This document shows, in pieces, positions 1-11,524 of a DNA stretch of 64,000 nt. The notes below the pieces were generated by a model. The model ran no database searches, was not told where the DNA came from, and saw nothing but the letters and a program-made list of their open reading frames with translations. The DNA is from Typhlomys cinereus. Its lineage: Eukaryota > Chordata > Mammalia > Rodentia > Platacanthomyidae. The stretch spans positions 2,883,994 through 2,947,993 of the forward strand of contig JALPQD010000159.1 in assembly GCA_023101885.1 (NCBI GenBank), in the 5' to 3' direction. Within the stretch, counting starts at the first letter, position 1; each line of letters opens with the position of its first letter. A program made the position numbers and the translations under genes.

Positions 1-700
1 TAGAAAATTAAGGAATGAAATGTATGCTGATATTATCAAAATTTTATGTTTTGGAAATTAAGGGCAGAAAGAAATAAGCTATAGCATGTGCATGCACACA
101 TACTTGTGCATACACACACAATAAACAGATGATTAGAAAAAAATTACAGGGAGAAATACAGATTAAGAAAGAAATAACAAAGACTTAAGTCTGATTAGTC
201 ACATGTAATTTCCTAGCTAATTTGCACATGCATTTAAATATACATTTGTATAAATAATGATCTGTAATCATTTATCACCCATCCTTTTTCATTTACGTCT
301 ATTTTAATATATTATATCTTATTTTAAAGATATCTTTTTATCTTGTTATATTCCAGTTAAATTTGAACTAATGTATTTATGAGGTTGAGAAAAATGTTAT
401 GATTAACTGATATGTTTTTGTGGAACTGCACTATTACTTACATGCACAGTGTTCAGCTTTATGATCATCAGCACATTTGACTGTCTTTTTGTCATATCTT
501 GAACAGAGACAGGCCATGTTGACATCAAACATGCTAGGACATGCTAATGATCTGAAAGATCCCCATCAAATAACATTAAAACATATAAAATCAGACTATC
601 AAAATTACTTGGCAAACACTTTCCAGAGTTGTCTATATAATTCCATTGACTTGGAAAATACTAGTGAAGTTATATTGATGAAAAAATTATATAAGATATG
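1..700. other. Unidentified AT-rich sequence
   Basis: No gene or repeat family is recognised. A 74-codon open frame at 477-701 on the plus strand has no recognisable domain and no splice or promoter context, so it is taken as chance. Confidence 0.5.
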
Positions 701-2298
701 AATTTATTCCTTTTATGGAACTATTTGAAAATTTCTCATTATCTTTAACAGTGTAGCAAATAATTGTGACTGTACAACTTTTCACAACCTTGGCTAGATT
801 TATTCCAAGGTATTTCATTTTACTTTTGAAGTGATAGTAAATGGAATTGTTACAATAATTTCTTTCTTGCTTTGTTCATCCTTGGTGTGTTGTAAGGTCA
901 CTCATTTCTTCATATTTATTTTGTAACCTGACACTATACTGAACACGTTTATCAGCTCTAGAAGTTTCCTGATGTCTCCTTCAGGGTCTTATAGGGACAG
1001 GACTATGTCCATACAAGTAGAAATAGCTTGATTTCATCCTTCCCTCTTTGCATACATTTTATCTCTATTGCCTCACTGTTCTAGTTAAAGCTTTAAGCAA
1101 ACATTCAACAAGAGTGGTATGAGAGAGCAGTGTTATCTAGTTCCTCATTTGAATTGGAACACTTCAAGTTTTTCACAATTTAGGATGATATTTGCTATAA
1201 GCTTGTCCTTTATAGCTTTTTTGTGTTGTTATTAATACCTTCTGTCACTATAGATTCCAAGAATTCAATCATGAGTGGATGCTGTATTTTGTGGTAGACG
1301 TTTTCCTGCATCTATTGATAGATTCATGTGATTTTTTCTTCTTTGTCTTTGTCTATATGTCTATATATCCCTGAAACACATGGATGGTTCAATTATAAAT
1401 GCAATTCTATAATTGAACCATCCATGTGTTTCATGGATAACTCTCACTTGGTCTCTGTGAATGATCATTCTTCTATATTCAGTTTGCAAATATTTTAGTA
1501 AAGATTTTTCAACTGTACTCATTAATTTTTATTTTTGTACTTTTGTTTGGTTTTAGGATTAGGATATTATTGGCTTCATATGAAGAGCTTGGAAGTGTTC
1601 TTTTCTTTTGTATTTTGTTAAGTCTCTTAAGGAACAATATTGATGATTCTTTCTAGAAATTTGGTAGACTTCTATACTTAATCCATTCTCTCCTGGACTT
1701 TTCTTCATAGAGATATTTGAGATTGTTGTTTTAATGTCAATACTTGTGAGTCTCTAAAATCATTTATTATCTTGATTCAGCTTTCATATCTCATATATAG
1801 TTTCTTTCTTTCTTTTTTAATTTTTTGAAATTTATTCTTTTTGAATCTCCAATTTTCATGGAATTTACATTTTTTAAAGTATGCTCTTAAAATTCTCTTA
1901 ATTTCTTCCAGATTTCTTGCAATCTCTCCTTTTGCGTCTGGTTCTATTGATTTGCCTTATCCCTTTGGCTTTGGTTAATTTAGGTAAAAGTTTGCTAATC
2001 TTGTTTATCTTTTCAAAGAATCAGTTCTTGGCTTCATTGATTTGTTTCATTGGTTAATCTTAATTCCATTACTTTGTTTTTTCGATTTTTATATTTCTAT
2101 ATTCCTTTTTTTGGGATTTGTTTGTCTTTTTTCTATGTCTTTAAATTTCATTTTTAAGTTGTTTAATTCTGAAGCTTCTTTTTTGATGTAGACTTTGTGT
2201 ACTCTAATTTTCTCTTAGGACTTCTTTCATTGTGTCCTATAGGTTTTGTTATGCTGGGATTTAAAAATTTTATCTTTGATTTCTTCTATGATCCATTT
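700..2298 (-). mobile_element. Old L1 ORF2 segment, inverted 5' part of a larger L1
   Basis: Read on the minus strand this is diverged L1 ORF2, running from the end of the endonuclease region (about 2280) through the reverse transcriptase to just past it (about 740). It matches L1-B position by position; for example the stretch near 815 corresponds to about 31990 and the stretch near 2225 to about 33410. It has many stops and indels. At about 2299 the orientation flips to plus-strand ORF2 that starts close to where the inverted part ends in L1 coordinates, as expected for a 5' inversion by twin priming. Two independent L1 fragments are the alternative. Confidence 0.7.
1372..1433. repeat. Perfect 26-bp inverted repeat with 10-nt loop
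   Basis: The left arm (1372-1397) is the exact reverse complement of the right arm (1408-1433), with a 10-base spacer. It lies inside decayed L1 ORF2. The right arm is the expected L1 sequence (compare about 32570-32595 in L1-B). The left arm replaces what should be there, so it looks like a local inverted copy made by template switching. Confidence 0.9.
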
Positions 2299-2382
2299 TG
2301 AAAATTACCATACTACCAAAGGCAATATCCCGATTCATCACATTTCTATTCAAAATTTCAATGCAATTCTTCACAAAAATTT
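2299..2382 (+). mobile_element. Old L1 ORF2 segment, plus strand, before a nested insertion
   Basis: This short piece matches L1 ORF2 just downstream of the reverse transcriptase; the reverse complement of 31800-31860 in L1-B is the same region. It breaks at about 2382, where a younger L1 3' UTR begins, and the same reading resumes at about 3113. It therefore belongs to the old L1 that continues to about 5560. Confidence 0.65.
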
Positions 2383-3112
2383 CTACTCTTATTCCATCTA
2401 CCTTTGAATCTACTCTTATATAAGACGTGATTTTAACAGCCTTTTATCTCTGGCCAGGGGATGACATTCACTACCCATCAGAATGGATCTAAGAGCAGTA
2501 CAGGAGCAGCAAAACTGAAAAAAACAATCAACAAACCATAATTCAGAACATCAGAGACTCTGCATCAACCACTTGGAACCAGGCCAGCCTAATCTCTCCC
2601 CATCCCAAAGTTCAGGGAAATTTGCGGAAGAGGGGGCGGTAAGATTGTAAGAGCCTAAAGATGGGGAGGAGCAACAATATGCAAGATACGCCAAACAAAT
2701 TAGGGCCAACATAATCATAATAGGACTTTGCATGACCTGTGTTATGACCAACATATCATTGACCCCCCAAAGTCTAGCATGGATCACAAGCATTAGGATC
2801 CTTACAGGCAAGGGATTAACAGCCATAATAGTGTTACTATGCTAAAAGTGAACACAAAAAAGAGCTCCAGGCCATGCTACTGAGTCCTTACACCTCATCA
2901 GAAAGGAGGACCCAGAGGGAAGTCTGACATGCACATTAAAGGATGCTCCAGGAAGGGAAGGGGGTGCGTGGGAGGGGGGGACTGGGAGAAAGGGAGGAAG
3001 GGGAGAAAGGAAGGGGACAAAGGGGAAGAGCAAGGGGAACCAGGGAGGGGTGGAGGGAGGGAGGGGAATGGGGTACTTATCAACTTTGTATGAATGGAAG
3101 AAATAAAAAAAA
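2383..3112 (+). mobile_element. Younger 5'-truncated L1 3' UTR inserted in an old L1
   Basis: This is an L1 3' end in plus orientation: a unique 3' UTR part, then a G-rich polypurine tract (about 2940-3070), then a terminal A-rich tail (about 3103-3116). It is the same 3' UTR family as the reverse complements of 10409-11130 and 28981-29670. It interrupts plus-strand ORF2, which resumes at about 3113. Short A-rich target duplications (about 2375-2382 and 3112-3120) are plausible but imperfect. Apparent frames inside it, such as the proline-rich one on the minus strand of the polypurine tract, are not genes. Confidence 0.8.
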
Positions 3113-3591
3113 AGAAATTTAAAAAATAATCTTAAAATCAATATTGAAGCACAAAAGGACCTGATTAGCCAAACTCATAGTGAACAATAAAAGTACTGCT
3201 GGAAGCATAGCCATGCACAAATTAAAAACTGTACAACAGACCAATAATAATTAAACAGCATGGTTATGACACAAAACCTGACAAACAGATCAAGGAATTA
3301 GAATTGAGGACCCATACTGTGAACCTACAACCATCTGATATTTGATAGAAATCCCAAAAGCACAGGTTAGAGAAAAGACAGCATCTTCAACAAAATGGTG
3401 CTGAGAATATTTACATTTTTCAAAATAAACCATTAATCATGCAAAAAGGCAACTATCAAATGGAGATAATATTTAAAGGCTACATATCTGATGGAGGATT
3501 GATATTCAGAATATACAAAGATCTCAAGAAATTAAACATCAAGAAATAAAAAATGTACTCTTAAAATGATCCTCGGAATTGAAAGATTTTT
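3113..3591 (+). mobile_element. Old L1 ORF2 3' part, plus strand
   Basis: Continues the ORF2 reading broken at 2382. It encodes recognisable but stop-ridden sequence of the C-terminal half of ORF2p, downstream of the reverse transcriptase. It breaks at about 3591, where an opposite-strand L1 3' UTR fragment is inserted. Confidence 0.65.
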
Positions 3592-4290
3592 AAAAATTTT
3601 TCTACTTTTATAAACATATTGGGTATTCCTCCCATCTTCCCTTTCTCTCCCCTGTCCTCAATCCCCTCTCTTCTCTTCACTATTCTTTCCCACTCTCTCC
3701 TACCCTTCCAAGGACCCCAGGGTTCACTCTGACCTGTCTACTCCTGTGGGTGCTCAGGCCTCTGTGGTATATGAAGTTACCTCTCTTAAGGATACCTCAT
3801 TAATATATGCATTTCCCTTCACTAATTCAGTTTTACACCCAAAGGTTTCCACTGTAAGTGCCCATTCTATGGGTATAATAGTTGTTACCAACAGAGCACT
3901 TCAATGTACTGTCGTCTTACTTATAGGTTTATTGGCTGTCTTTCCTATTGATTTTTTCTCTCCCCCCCTTTTTATAGGTTCTTGTTCTAGTTTACAGTAC
4001 CAGGGATATGTACCCTTCTGACAAGTGGGTCTTGAATCCAATCAAAAAGCTGTTGGTTGTCTCCTTGATACTCATGCCACTATTACAATACTGGTCACCT
4101 GTTGCCATGGTGATTTATATTGGAACTTATAGATCTCATGCCATTGAATTATTTCTCTTCCTTAGTAGCTTCTACAGTATTCATTGGTACTGCATAAGCT
4201 AGCCAGAAAGGAAAAAAATTCACAGACAGTACCAGGTGATATATTTTGCCCATGTTTGTGTTGGTACCTTCAGAAATAGGATCTCACTAA
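3592..4290 (-). mobile_element. Old L1 3' UTR fragment, minus strand
   Basis: Starts with a T-rich run (the reverse-complement poly(A)), followed by a pyrimidine-rich stretch (about 3625-3720) and a unique part. It is clearly related to 36760-37135, and its first part to 59205-59290. It belongs to an older L1 3' UTR type than those in L1-A and L1-B. It splits plus-strand ORF2, which resumes at about 4290. The right boundary is approximate. Confidence 0.65.
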
Positions 4291-5560
4291 TGAGGTGAAA
4301 TTAAAATGTCTAACAAATGCCATAAAAACAGCTCCCTAGCCATCAGGGAAATGCAACTAAAACCATGCTGAGGTGTCATCCTAAGCCATTCAGTATAGGT
4401 AAAATTAAAAACACAAATAACAAAAACAGATGCTGGAGAGTATGTGGAGAGAGATATCCTTTATTCACTGCTGATGGAAATGCAAACTCAGACAACTTCT
4501 TTGGAAAGCAGGATTGAGGCTTCCAAGAAAGCAAAAAAAAAAAAAAATTGAATTGTCATGTGACCTATCCACAACACTCATGAGAATTTTTATATAGTAA
4601 TTTATGTCATATTACAGAGACACATGAACAACAATGTTCAAGGCATCTCTAGTCACAATAACAAGTAAAATAAGCATAGGAATTCAAAGTGTATGAATGG
4701 ATAATAAAAATGTGACAGTTACACAGGGGACTCAACTGTCAAGAAAAAATGACATGACATTTGTGATTTAGTGGATGGAAATCGAAGATTTTTAAAAAAA
4801 ATTTTTATTTATCATTTATTTAATTATGCGTGTGTGTGTGTGTGCATGCGCGTGTGTATGTAGAACCACGGACGAATTCGGGAACCACCATGGACGCCTC
4901 CACCTCCTCCTTGTTTACTCTGCCCCGGGATTCACAGGCTCGGCCCTACCAGGACAGAAACCCAAGCCGCGCTTCTGCCCAGCGTCTATACGTGGGGTCT
5001 AGGATCCAAACTCAGGACCTTCCTCCTGCAAGGCAGAGGCTTAACCCCTGATCCACCTCTCCAGCCCCGGAATTTGAAGATATTTTATTGAGTGAAATAT
5101 CCGGACACAGAAAACAAAATTCCTCCTGCTTTTTCTTTTAAGTGGATGTTAACATTGAACTTCAGACTGACAAACTTAGAATGTAATGTCTATAATAGTT
5201 GTAATCTAGGAAAGAATATAAAATAGGGAATGAAGGATGGAAATGAATCCAAAAAGTGAGAAGGAATTTGGGAACAGGAGTCAAGGGCACACTTAAATTC
5301 ACACTCAAGCAAGCAATCACATTCTGATGTGGAAATAGGGCAACTCAGGAAAGGAAACACAAACCAAACATCATTTAAAAAAAAAACAAAACCATGTGTC
5401 CTCAGAGGGAACAAACATCTTAGAGAAAACTGCAAATGTTTAATAATAAGTTGCCATTCCCTTTGATCAAATAACATTCACCCATATCCTGCAACACAGT
5501 TATACTTACCTCTGCTAAACCTACACAATAGTGGATGCATCAAAATATACCCACAGAGAA
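4291..5560 (+). mobile_element. Old L1 ORF2 C-terminus and likely 3' UTR
   Basis: Plus-strand ORF2 C-terminal sequence resumes here, including the region that in L1-B encodes the zinc-knuckle-like end of ORF2p, up to about 5130. It is interrupted by the SINE at 4794-5068. The following AT-rich stretch to about 5560 is probably its 3' UTR, but that end is uncertain. Confidence 0.5.
4794..5068 (-). mobile_element. B2-superfamily-like SINE, young type
   Basis: The reverse complement starts with a tRNA-like head (ggggctggagaggtgg), has a pol III B-box-like part, then a GC-rich body, a (CA)n tract and an A/T-rich tail. Here the head lies at the right end (about 5050-5068) and the TG tract at 4829-4860. 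It sits inside old L1 ORF2. The flanks share an imperfect duplication (gaagattttt and gaagatatttt). Open frames across it, such as 4830-5051, are chance. Confidence 0.9.
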
Positions 5561-8500
5561 GTAAGGCTCTCAAGATACGTGTTGCCATCCTGAGAGACTA
5601 ATTGGATATACTACAAGTCATGAGAGAGAGAGAGAGTATTAATTGGATGGCTGGCCCATTGGTGGGCCAATCATGGTCCTGTAGATACCAGACATATAGA
5701 GGAGTTTTAGATCAGGCCCAATGAATCTCACAAATAGGGGAATGGAGAGTGTGAGAAAGACTTGGTAGAAATAACAAGTGGAATGTGATGGAATAGGATG
5801 AAGCAGAAGGGCAGAAAAGTTAAAAACATACTTGTACACAAAGTTTCAAAAATAAATTTAAAGAAGAATATATACTGGCGGATAACACATTTGGATTTTA
5901 AATAGCTTGATTACACAAGTAGTATTGACATTAATATATATATATTATATACACACACATGGATGTGGGCATAAAAATTTCATTGAAATACAAGGTTTCA
6001 TTTAACAACTTTACACAAATGAGAACCCTTAACTGAAATTTCCATGTATTTCTATACACATGTACATATAGATCGTAATGTTAAAATGAAAGATGCTTAC
6101 GAAGATATGTTCTCCCGACTTTCCAGACACAAAATTAGTTGTTGAGAAATAATCACTAAGTATAGGAACTTCTATAATTTGAGACAGTATATGGTGGAAG
6201 GAAATGAATGTAATCTAAAAGCAATGATTTCTCTAATTTTACTTGCAGATTAATGTTTATAATTTTCAAGTTTGAAAAGAAAAAATATAAAGATATATTC
6301 AATATGTTTCATAGTATGTACACTGTATAACATTAATTAGATTTTTCATGCTCTTTGAAACTCAAGATATTTATTTATTAGAGAGTGAGGGAAAAGACAA
6401 CAAGAAAACCAAAGTGAGACAGAGAAATATACAGACAGAGACTTAAAAGAACAGAGAAAATGCACATACACACATATACACGTCATGATTCATGGGTATA
6501 GGTAAGAGGACAACTTAGATTAATTCTTTCAATTCAGTATGAAGGCTTCCAAGGGTGAACCTCTAGTCACCAATTTTGTGAACAATTGCATTCCCCATGG
6601 AACCAAATGTTGGCCTCAGAAATCATTCCTACACAGAGAAGTATTTGCAAAGCCAGTCAAACTCTTCCCCACCACCTTCATTACATATATCTGAGTCCAC
6701 TCAAGAAATTTTCATTTGCTCAGATGTCATCTGATTATTGGACTTACATCAGTGTACAAGGTCACACCACCTTTTATTACCTGATCTATAAGATCAGTGC
6801 TGTGTCACATTTTATTGCTTGATATATAAGATCAATGAGCAATGCTATGCCACATTTCCCCTGAACATAAATAATCTAAGAAAAGGTTTTGTTTTTTTTT
6901 CCTTTCATGCTGTAGAGGTGTCAAGGCAATTTGACAAACAGTGCTTTGAAGGATCATGACCTTGGAGATCTCAAGCAAGCTAATTTCTGAATTTGAAGTG
7001 GCTGTCAAACCAAATTTCAAAGAACAGTATATTGATGTCTAAGATCAAGAGCAGAAATACACCAAGCAATGGATTTTATTTTTCAAAATTAGATTATAAT
7101 TTTATATCAAGATCCACACACAACTTATTAGAGTCAAAATTGGTTAATGACAGGAGTATGGTGTTTTGAAGTGTGGACATTTATGTCTTTGCTAACATCC
7201 ATGTTTTTTATGAGAGAAATGAAAAAAAAAGTATGTGTCTGAATTGTGATCCAGTTAAACTTATTAGGTAATTAAGTACAAAAATATGCTACTCAAGTCA
7301 CAATTTCCAGGTTTTCAGAAATTAAAGTTCTTTGGCAACAATTATAAAAATAGAGTACTAATCTGTGTTTATCAGATAATGCCTTTAGTTTTTTTAGTAG
7401 AAATGATGTGAGGTAGATATTTAATGGAAACCCACATGATAACTTGTTACAATGAATAAATGTCATTGTTGCAACTTAAATTAAAAAAATAAACTGCTTT
7501 AAATTTGTTTGATTGCCTATGAAATTATCCATGTTACATTAAGGACAATATAAATATTTGGGAAGAAAGGAGAATACTTCAAAAACTGGAGCTCTCAAAT
7601 AATTTACCCATAAGGCATTTGAAATTGTTTTACAACAAATTGATGGATAAAATTAGACCATATGATAAAATTTTGAAATCTACCTTCCACTAAAATTATA
7701 CTATTATATATACACATGTTTTACATTCATAAAATTTATTGTTACTTTATAAAAAATTAATTAGGATGTATATGTTAAAGATTATTGTTTGACACTGTAT
7801 TTCACAAAAATTTTCTACAATTCACATTAATTTGTTTATTTTTATGAAAAATTTTCTTTCCTCACATTGACAATAATAATATTATATTTAACTCAATTGA
7901 TATTTAACTCAATCCAACTGATGCCTCTGTTCACAAAGGTATGAAAGATGGTATTCTAATCCGCTACCACTCTTAGTATTAATAAATGAAATTTCAAATC
8001 TATATTGATGTATTCATCATGGCAGTGAAAGCTATAATTACTGACAACCTATTCTCAATTATGAACAAAACAAATATTTCACAAAAAATGAAACATTCAA
8101 TCTTGTGGAGGAGTTTGTTATGACAAGGAAGCCCTGAAATGAAAACGTGTCCATGCCTCTTAAGCACTATCACCTTTATTTTTATTATAGGTCTCTATTA
8201 TCATGGGAATTATACTTAAATTTCTAAGCTACATTTATATTATGACTCTTGATATGCTCTTATCTTTCAAAACGTGGCAATTTCCACTTTAGAAATACAG
8301 CCTCAAGACTAGAATTATTCATAGATTTGATCATTTAATGTATTTACGGGATTTATAGCTTTTGGCAAATTCATTGCCTTGTGGTGGGAATATAGCCTAG
8401 TTCTGCTTTGAAACTATTTACTTTGATACACTTATTGGTCACCCAAGAAAATATGAGAAAGATTTGGGATATTGAAGTGTCACTCATGAGCATACATGGC

Positions 8501-8799
8501 TTAGACATGTAAACTTTGACATAGATCAAATATCATTAATTTTTAAGACCATTGCCAGGCTGCAATGTTTTAAGGAGTAAATGCACATGAAGAAAGAATA
8601 AGTGGACAGTTTCCGAGTCCAAGAGTGGACTGATGCAGACAGGTAGGAACAAAAGGTTAAATCAAAGAAGAAAATATGATATTCAGCACAAAAGGAAGAT
8701 ACAATAGGGTGAGCTGTTTGAGAGACAAAATTAGATAGTGTTAACAAGTGTTGCCATGGGGAGAGAAAAGCTAGGTTAGGATCTATGAAGGAATGTATT
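5561..8799. other. Mostly unidentified AT-rich DNA
   Basis: Short simple repeats are visible: a (GA)n run near 5623-5637 and an AT/AC run near 5932-5960. No exon, RNA gene or repeat family is confidently recognised. Open frames of 60-78 codons at 5639-5839, 6586-6822, 6832-7020 and 8526-8747 have no recognisable domains and are treated as chance. Confidence 0.4.
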
Positions 8800-9090
8800 G
8801 GGGCTGGAGAGGTGGCTCAGGGGTTAAGTATATGCCTTTCAGGCAGAAGATCCTGAATTTGGATCCTAGACCCCATGTATAGACGCCTGGCAGAAGCAGG
8901 GGCGGCCTGCGTTTCTGGTCCTGGTAGGGCAGAGCCTGTGAATGCCGGGGCAGAGTAAAGAAGGAGGAGGTAGAGGTGGTCCATGGTGGTTCCCGAATTC
9001 GCCCGAGGTTCTACACACACACACACACACACACACACGCGCGCGCGCGCACACACGCACAATTGAATAAATAATAAAAAATTAAAAAAG
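8800..9090 (+). mobile_element. B2-superfamily-like SINE, young type
   Basis: Plus-orientation copy with the tRNA-like head at 8800, GC-rich body, (CA)n followed by a GC/CA tract (about 9012-9060), then an AT-rich tail. Flanking duplications gaatgtatt (8791-8799) and gaaatgtatt (9090-9099) support a real insertion. The open frames on the minus strand rich in V and C come from the CA tract. Confidence 0.93.
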
Positions 9091-9948
9091 AAATGTATTA
9101 AAAATAAATATATTCTGTGGTTTAGATATGTTGTGTCTACTAAAATGTGATAAGTAGATGGACTGATCTGCAACTTTTGGATCCAAGTAATGAGAGGAAG
9201 ATAACGCTCTAACTTGACAAAAGGATAAATGCTTGATGATGTGTATTAGTATTCCATTATAATGTTGCATTGGTTAAGTATATTATGTGTGATTGTCATG
9301 ATTTTGATGTGTTACTTGCTACTCCCTCTCTCCTCCCTGGTTACCAAAGTGAGCAGCTTTCTGCCACTACGTTTTGGTTCTGTTTCTGCTTGTCATGGGC
9401 CTGTGAGCAAAGGACCCAACTGATCATGGACTGAACCCTCCATAACAATATGAGCTAAAAAAAAGCTGGCACATTCAAATTATCTGTCTGAGACATCATT
9501 CAAATCAACAATATCTAACTAACAACTGGAGTTTAAAATATACTATTCAGTTAGTAATTTTTTAAAAAAGAATCATATGTGTTCATGAAAGTCTAAAAGT
9601 TGAACATAATTTAATATCCTTACATGAAATTATCTAACTATGGTTGCTACATAAACACAATTGAAAATAAAATTCAGCGAAATCTGCACATGTAAACTAG
9701 AAGAACAAGTGTTAAGACTGACTACAGATATTATATAGATATTAATTATAATAAAACTAGCTCTAATAATGTAATTATTAGAGCTTTGAAAACCATTTAC
9801 TTAAGTTGTAGAGATTAAGGTACTAAACATATACCTGAAAATATATTAACACCACAATTTGAATTGAAATTTTTATAACAAATATAATTAACAATAATAA
9901 AATCATATACTTAGCACATGGCTGGAAAACCCTGGAAAATTTTTATAT
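9091..9948. other. AT-rich DNA with an LTR-like relic and a hairpin
   Basis: A relic at about 9310-9530 resembles the 3' half of mammalian MaLR-type LTRs: a run like 'atggactgaaccct', a 'atgagctaaaa' A-rich part and a 'ctaactaac' end. The family call is from memory and weak. The remainder is AT-rich and unidentified except for the hairpin at 9759-9785. Confidence 0.35.
9759..9785. repeat. Perfect 12-bp inverted repeat, 3-nt loop
   Basis: The arms 9759-9770 and 9774-9785 are exact reverse complements around the three bases gta. It lies in AT-rich unique DNA just outside L1-A. It has no T-run typical of a terminator and no known function. Confidence 0.85.
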
Positions 9949-10408
9949 TTATTTTTAATTTTCCTACTCATACAAACTTAATAAGTACCCCAGTCCCCTG
10001 CTCCACCCCATCCCGGATCCCCTTGCACCCTCCCCCCTTTCACCCCCCCTTTTGCCTGGTACTCCCCTGTCCCCCCCCCAATTACTGGAGCATCCTTTAG
10101 TGTGAATCTCAAACTTCTCTCTGTGTCCTCCACTTTAATGAGGTGTAAGGACTCAGTAGCATTGCTAGAGCCCTTTCTTGTGTTCTCCTTTAGTATGGGA
10201 ACACTATTGTGACTGTTAATTCCTTGTCTCTAAGGATCCTAGTGCCTGTGATCCATGCTAGACTTTGGGGGATCATTGATATGTCAGTCATTGAGCAGGT
10301 CATGCAAAGTCCTATTGTGGTTACTTTACACCTAACTTGGGTGGAGTATCTTGCATATTGTTGCTCCTCCCCATCTTTAGGCTCTTAACAATCTTACTGC
10401 CCCCTCTT
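9949..10408 (-). repeat. Distal L1 3' UTR, copy 1 of a tandem pair
   Basis: Begins with a T/A-rich tail and the motif catacaaacttaataagtac, then a pyrimidine-rich tract, and stops at a 'ccccctctt' motif (about 10400-10408), after which a second T-rich tail starts. The adjacent copy 10409-10873 covers the same span and then carries on into the rest of L1-A. Confidence 0.8.
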
Positions 10409-11520
10409 TTTTTAAATTTATTTTTTCCACCCATACAAACTTGATAAGTACCCCATTCCCCTCCCTCCCTTCACCTCTCCCTGGATCCCCTTGTTCCCTT
10501 TCCTTTCCCGCCTCCCTCCCTTTCTCCCAGTGCCCCCTCCCCCACCCATTCCTGGAACATCCTTTAGTGTGCATGTCAAATTTCCCTCTGGATCCTCCTC
10601 TCTGATGAGGTGTAAGGACTCAGTACTATTGCCTAAAGCTCTTTTTTGTGTTCCCCTTTAGTATAGGAACACTATGTGGCTGTTGATCCCTTGCCTCTAA
10701 GGATCTTAGGGCCTGTGATCCATGCTAGATTTTGGGGGAGTCAATGACAGTTGGTCATTGCACAGGTCATGCAAAGTCCTATTATGATTACTTTGGCCCA
10801 AATTTGTGTGGCGTATCTTGCATATCATCGCTTCTCCCCATCTTTAGGCCTTTACAATCATACCACCCCCTCTTCTGCAAATTTCCCTGAGCTTTCAGAT
10901 GGGGAGAGATGAGGCTGGCCTGGTTCCTAGTGATTAATGTAGGGTCTCTGATGTTCTGAATTATGTTTATGGTTTGTTATTCTTTTTTTTCTTTTTCTTA
11001 TAGTTTTACTGTTCCTGCACTGCCCTTGGCTCCATCGTGGTGGGTATTGGATGTCGCTTCCTACTCAGAGATAAAAGGTTGTTAAAATAAAGTCTTATTA
11101 TAAGAGTAGATTCAAAGATAGATGGAATGAGTAGGAGACTGAGGTGAGGGGGTCAGTTTCCCACTTGCAGGATGGTTACCTTTTCTCTGCCAGACTCTAT
11201 GCACTCCTCTTTTCTGTTGAGTACAAACCCCATCAGTTGCAAGTGACCAGGAAGGAAAGTCTGTGAGCTTAACCAGATGTCTCATAACTCTCAGTACTTG
11301 ATGGTGGCCTATTTTCTCTGCGGTAGCATGATCCCCTTTCTCCTTGTTTCTGGCCGTGCCCTCCTTTCCCTTCCCTCCTGTTTATAATCTTTTCAATTAC
11401 TGTAGGTATTACAGAGATTTATGTTTGGGTGTGTCACTAAGTGGGTTTGGTACTAGGACCCACCTATTAGGGAGTGCATACAGCGCTTAATTTTCTGTGT
11501 CTGGGATACTTCACTCAGTA
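10409..11520 (-). repeat. L1-A 3' UTR, copy 2 and proximal part
   Basis: Starts with its own T-rich tail, repeats the distal 3' UTR up to the same 'ccccctctt' motif at about 10865-10873, then runs on through the proximal 3' UTR to the ORF2 end. The pyrimidine tract (about 10455-10555) is G-rich on the L1 sense strand. Confidence 0.75.
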
Positions 11521-11524
11521 TAAT

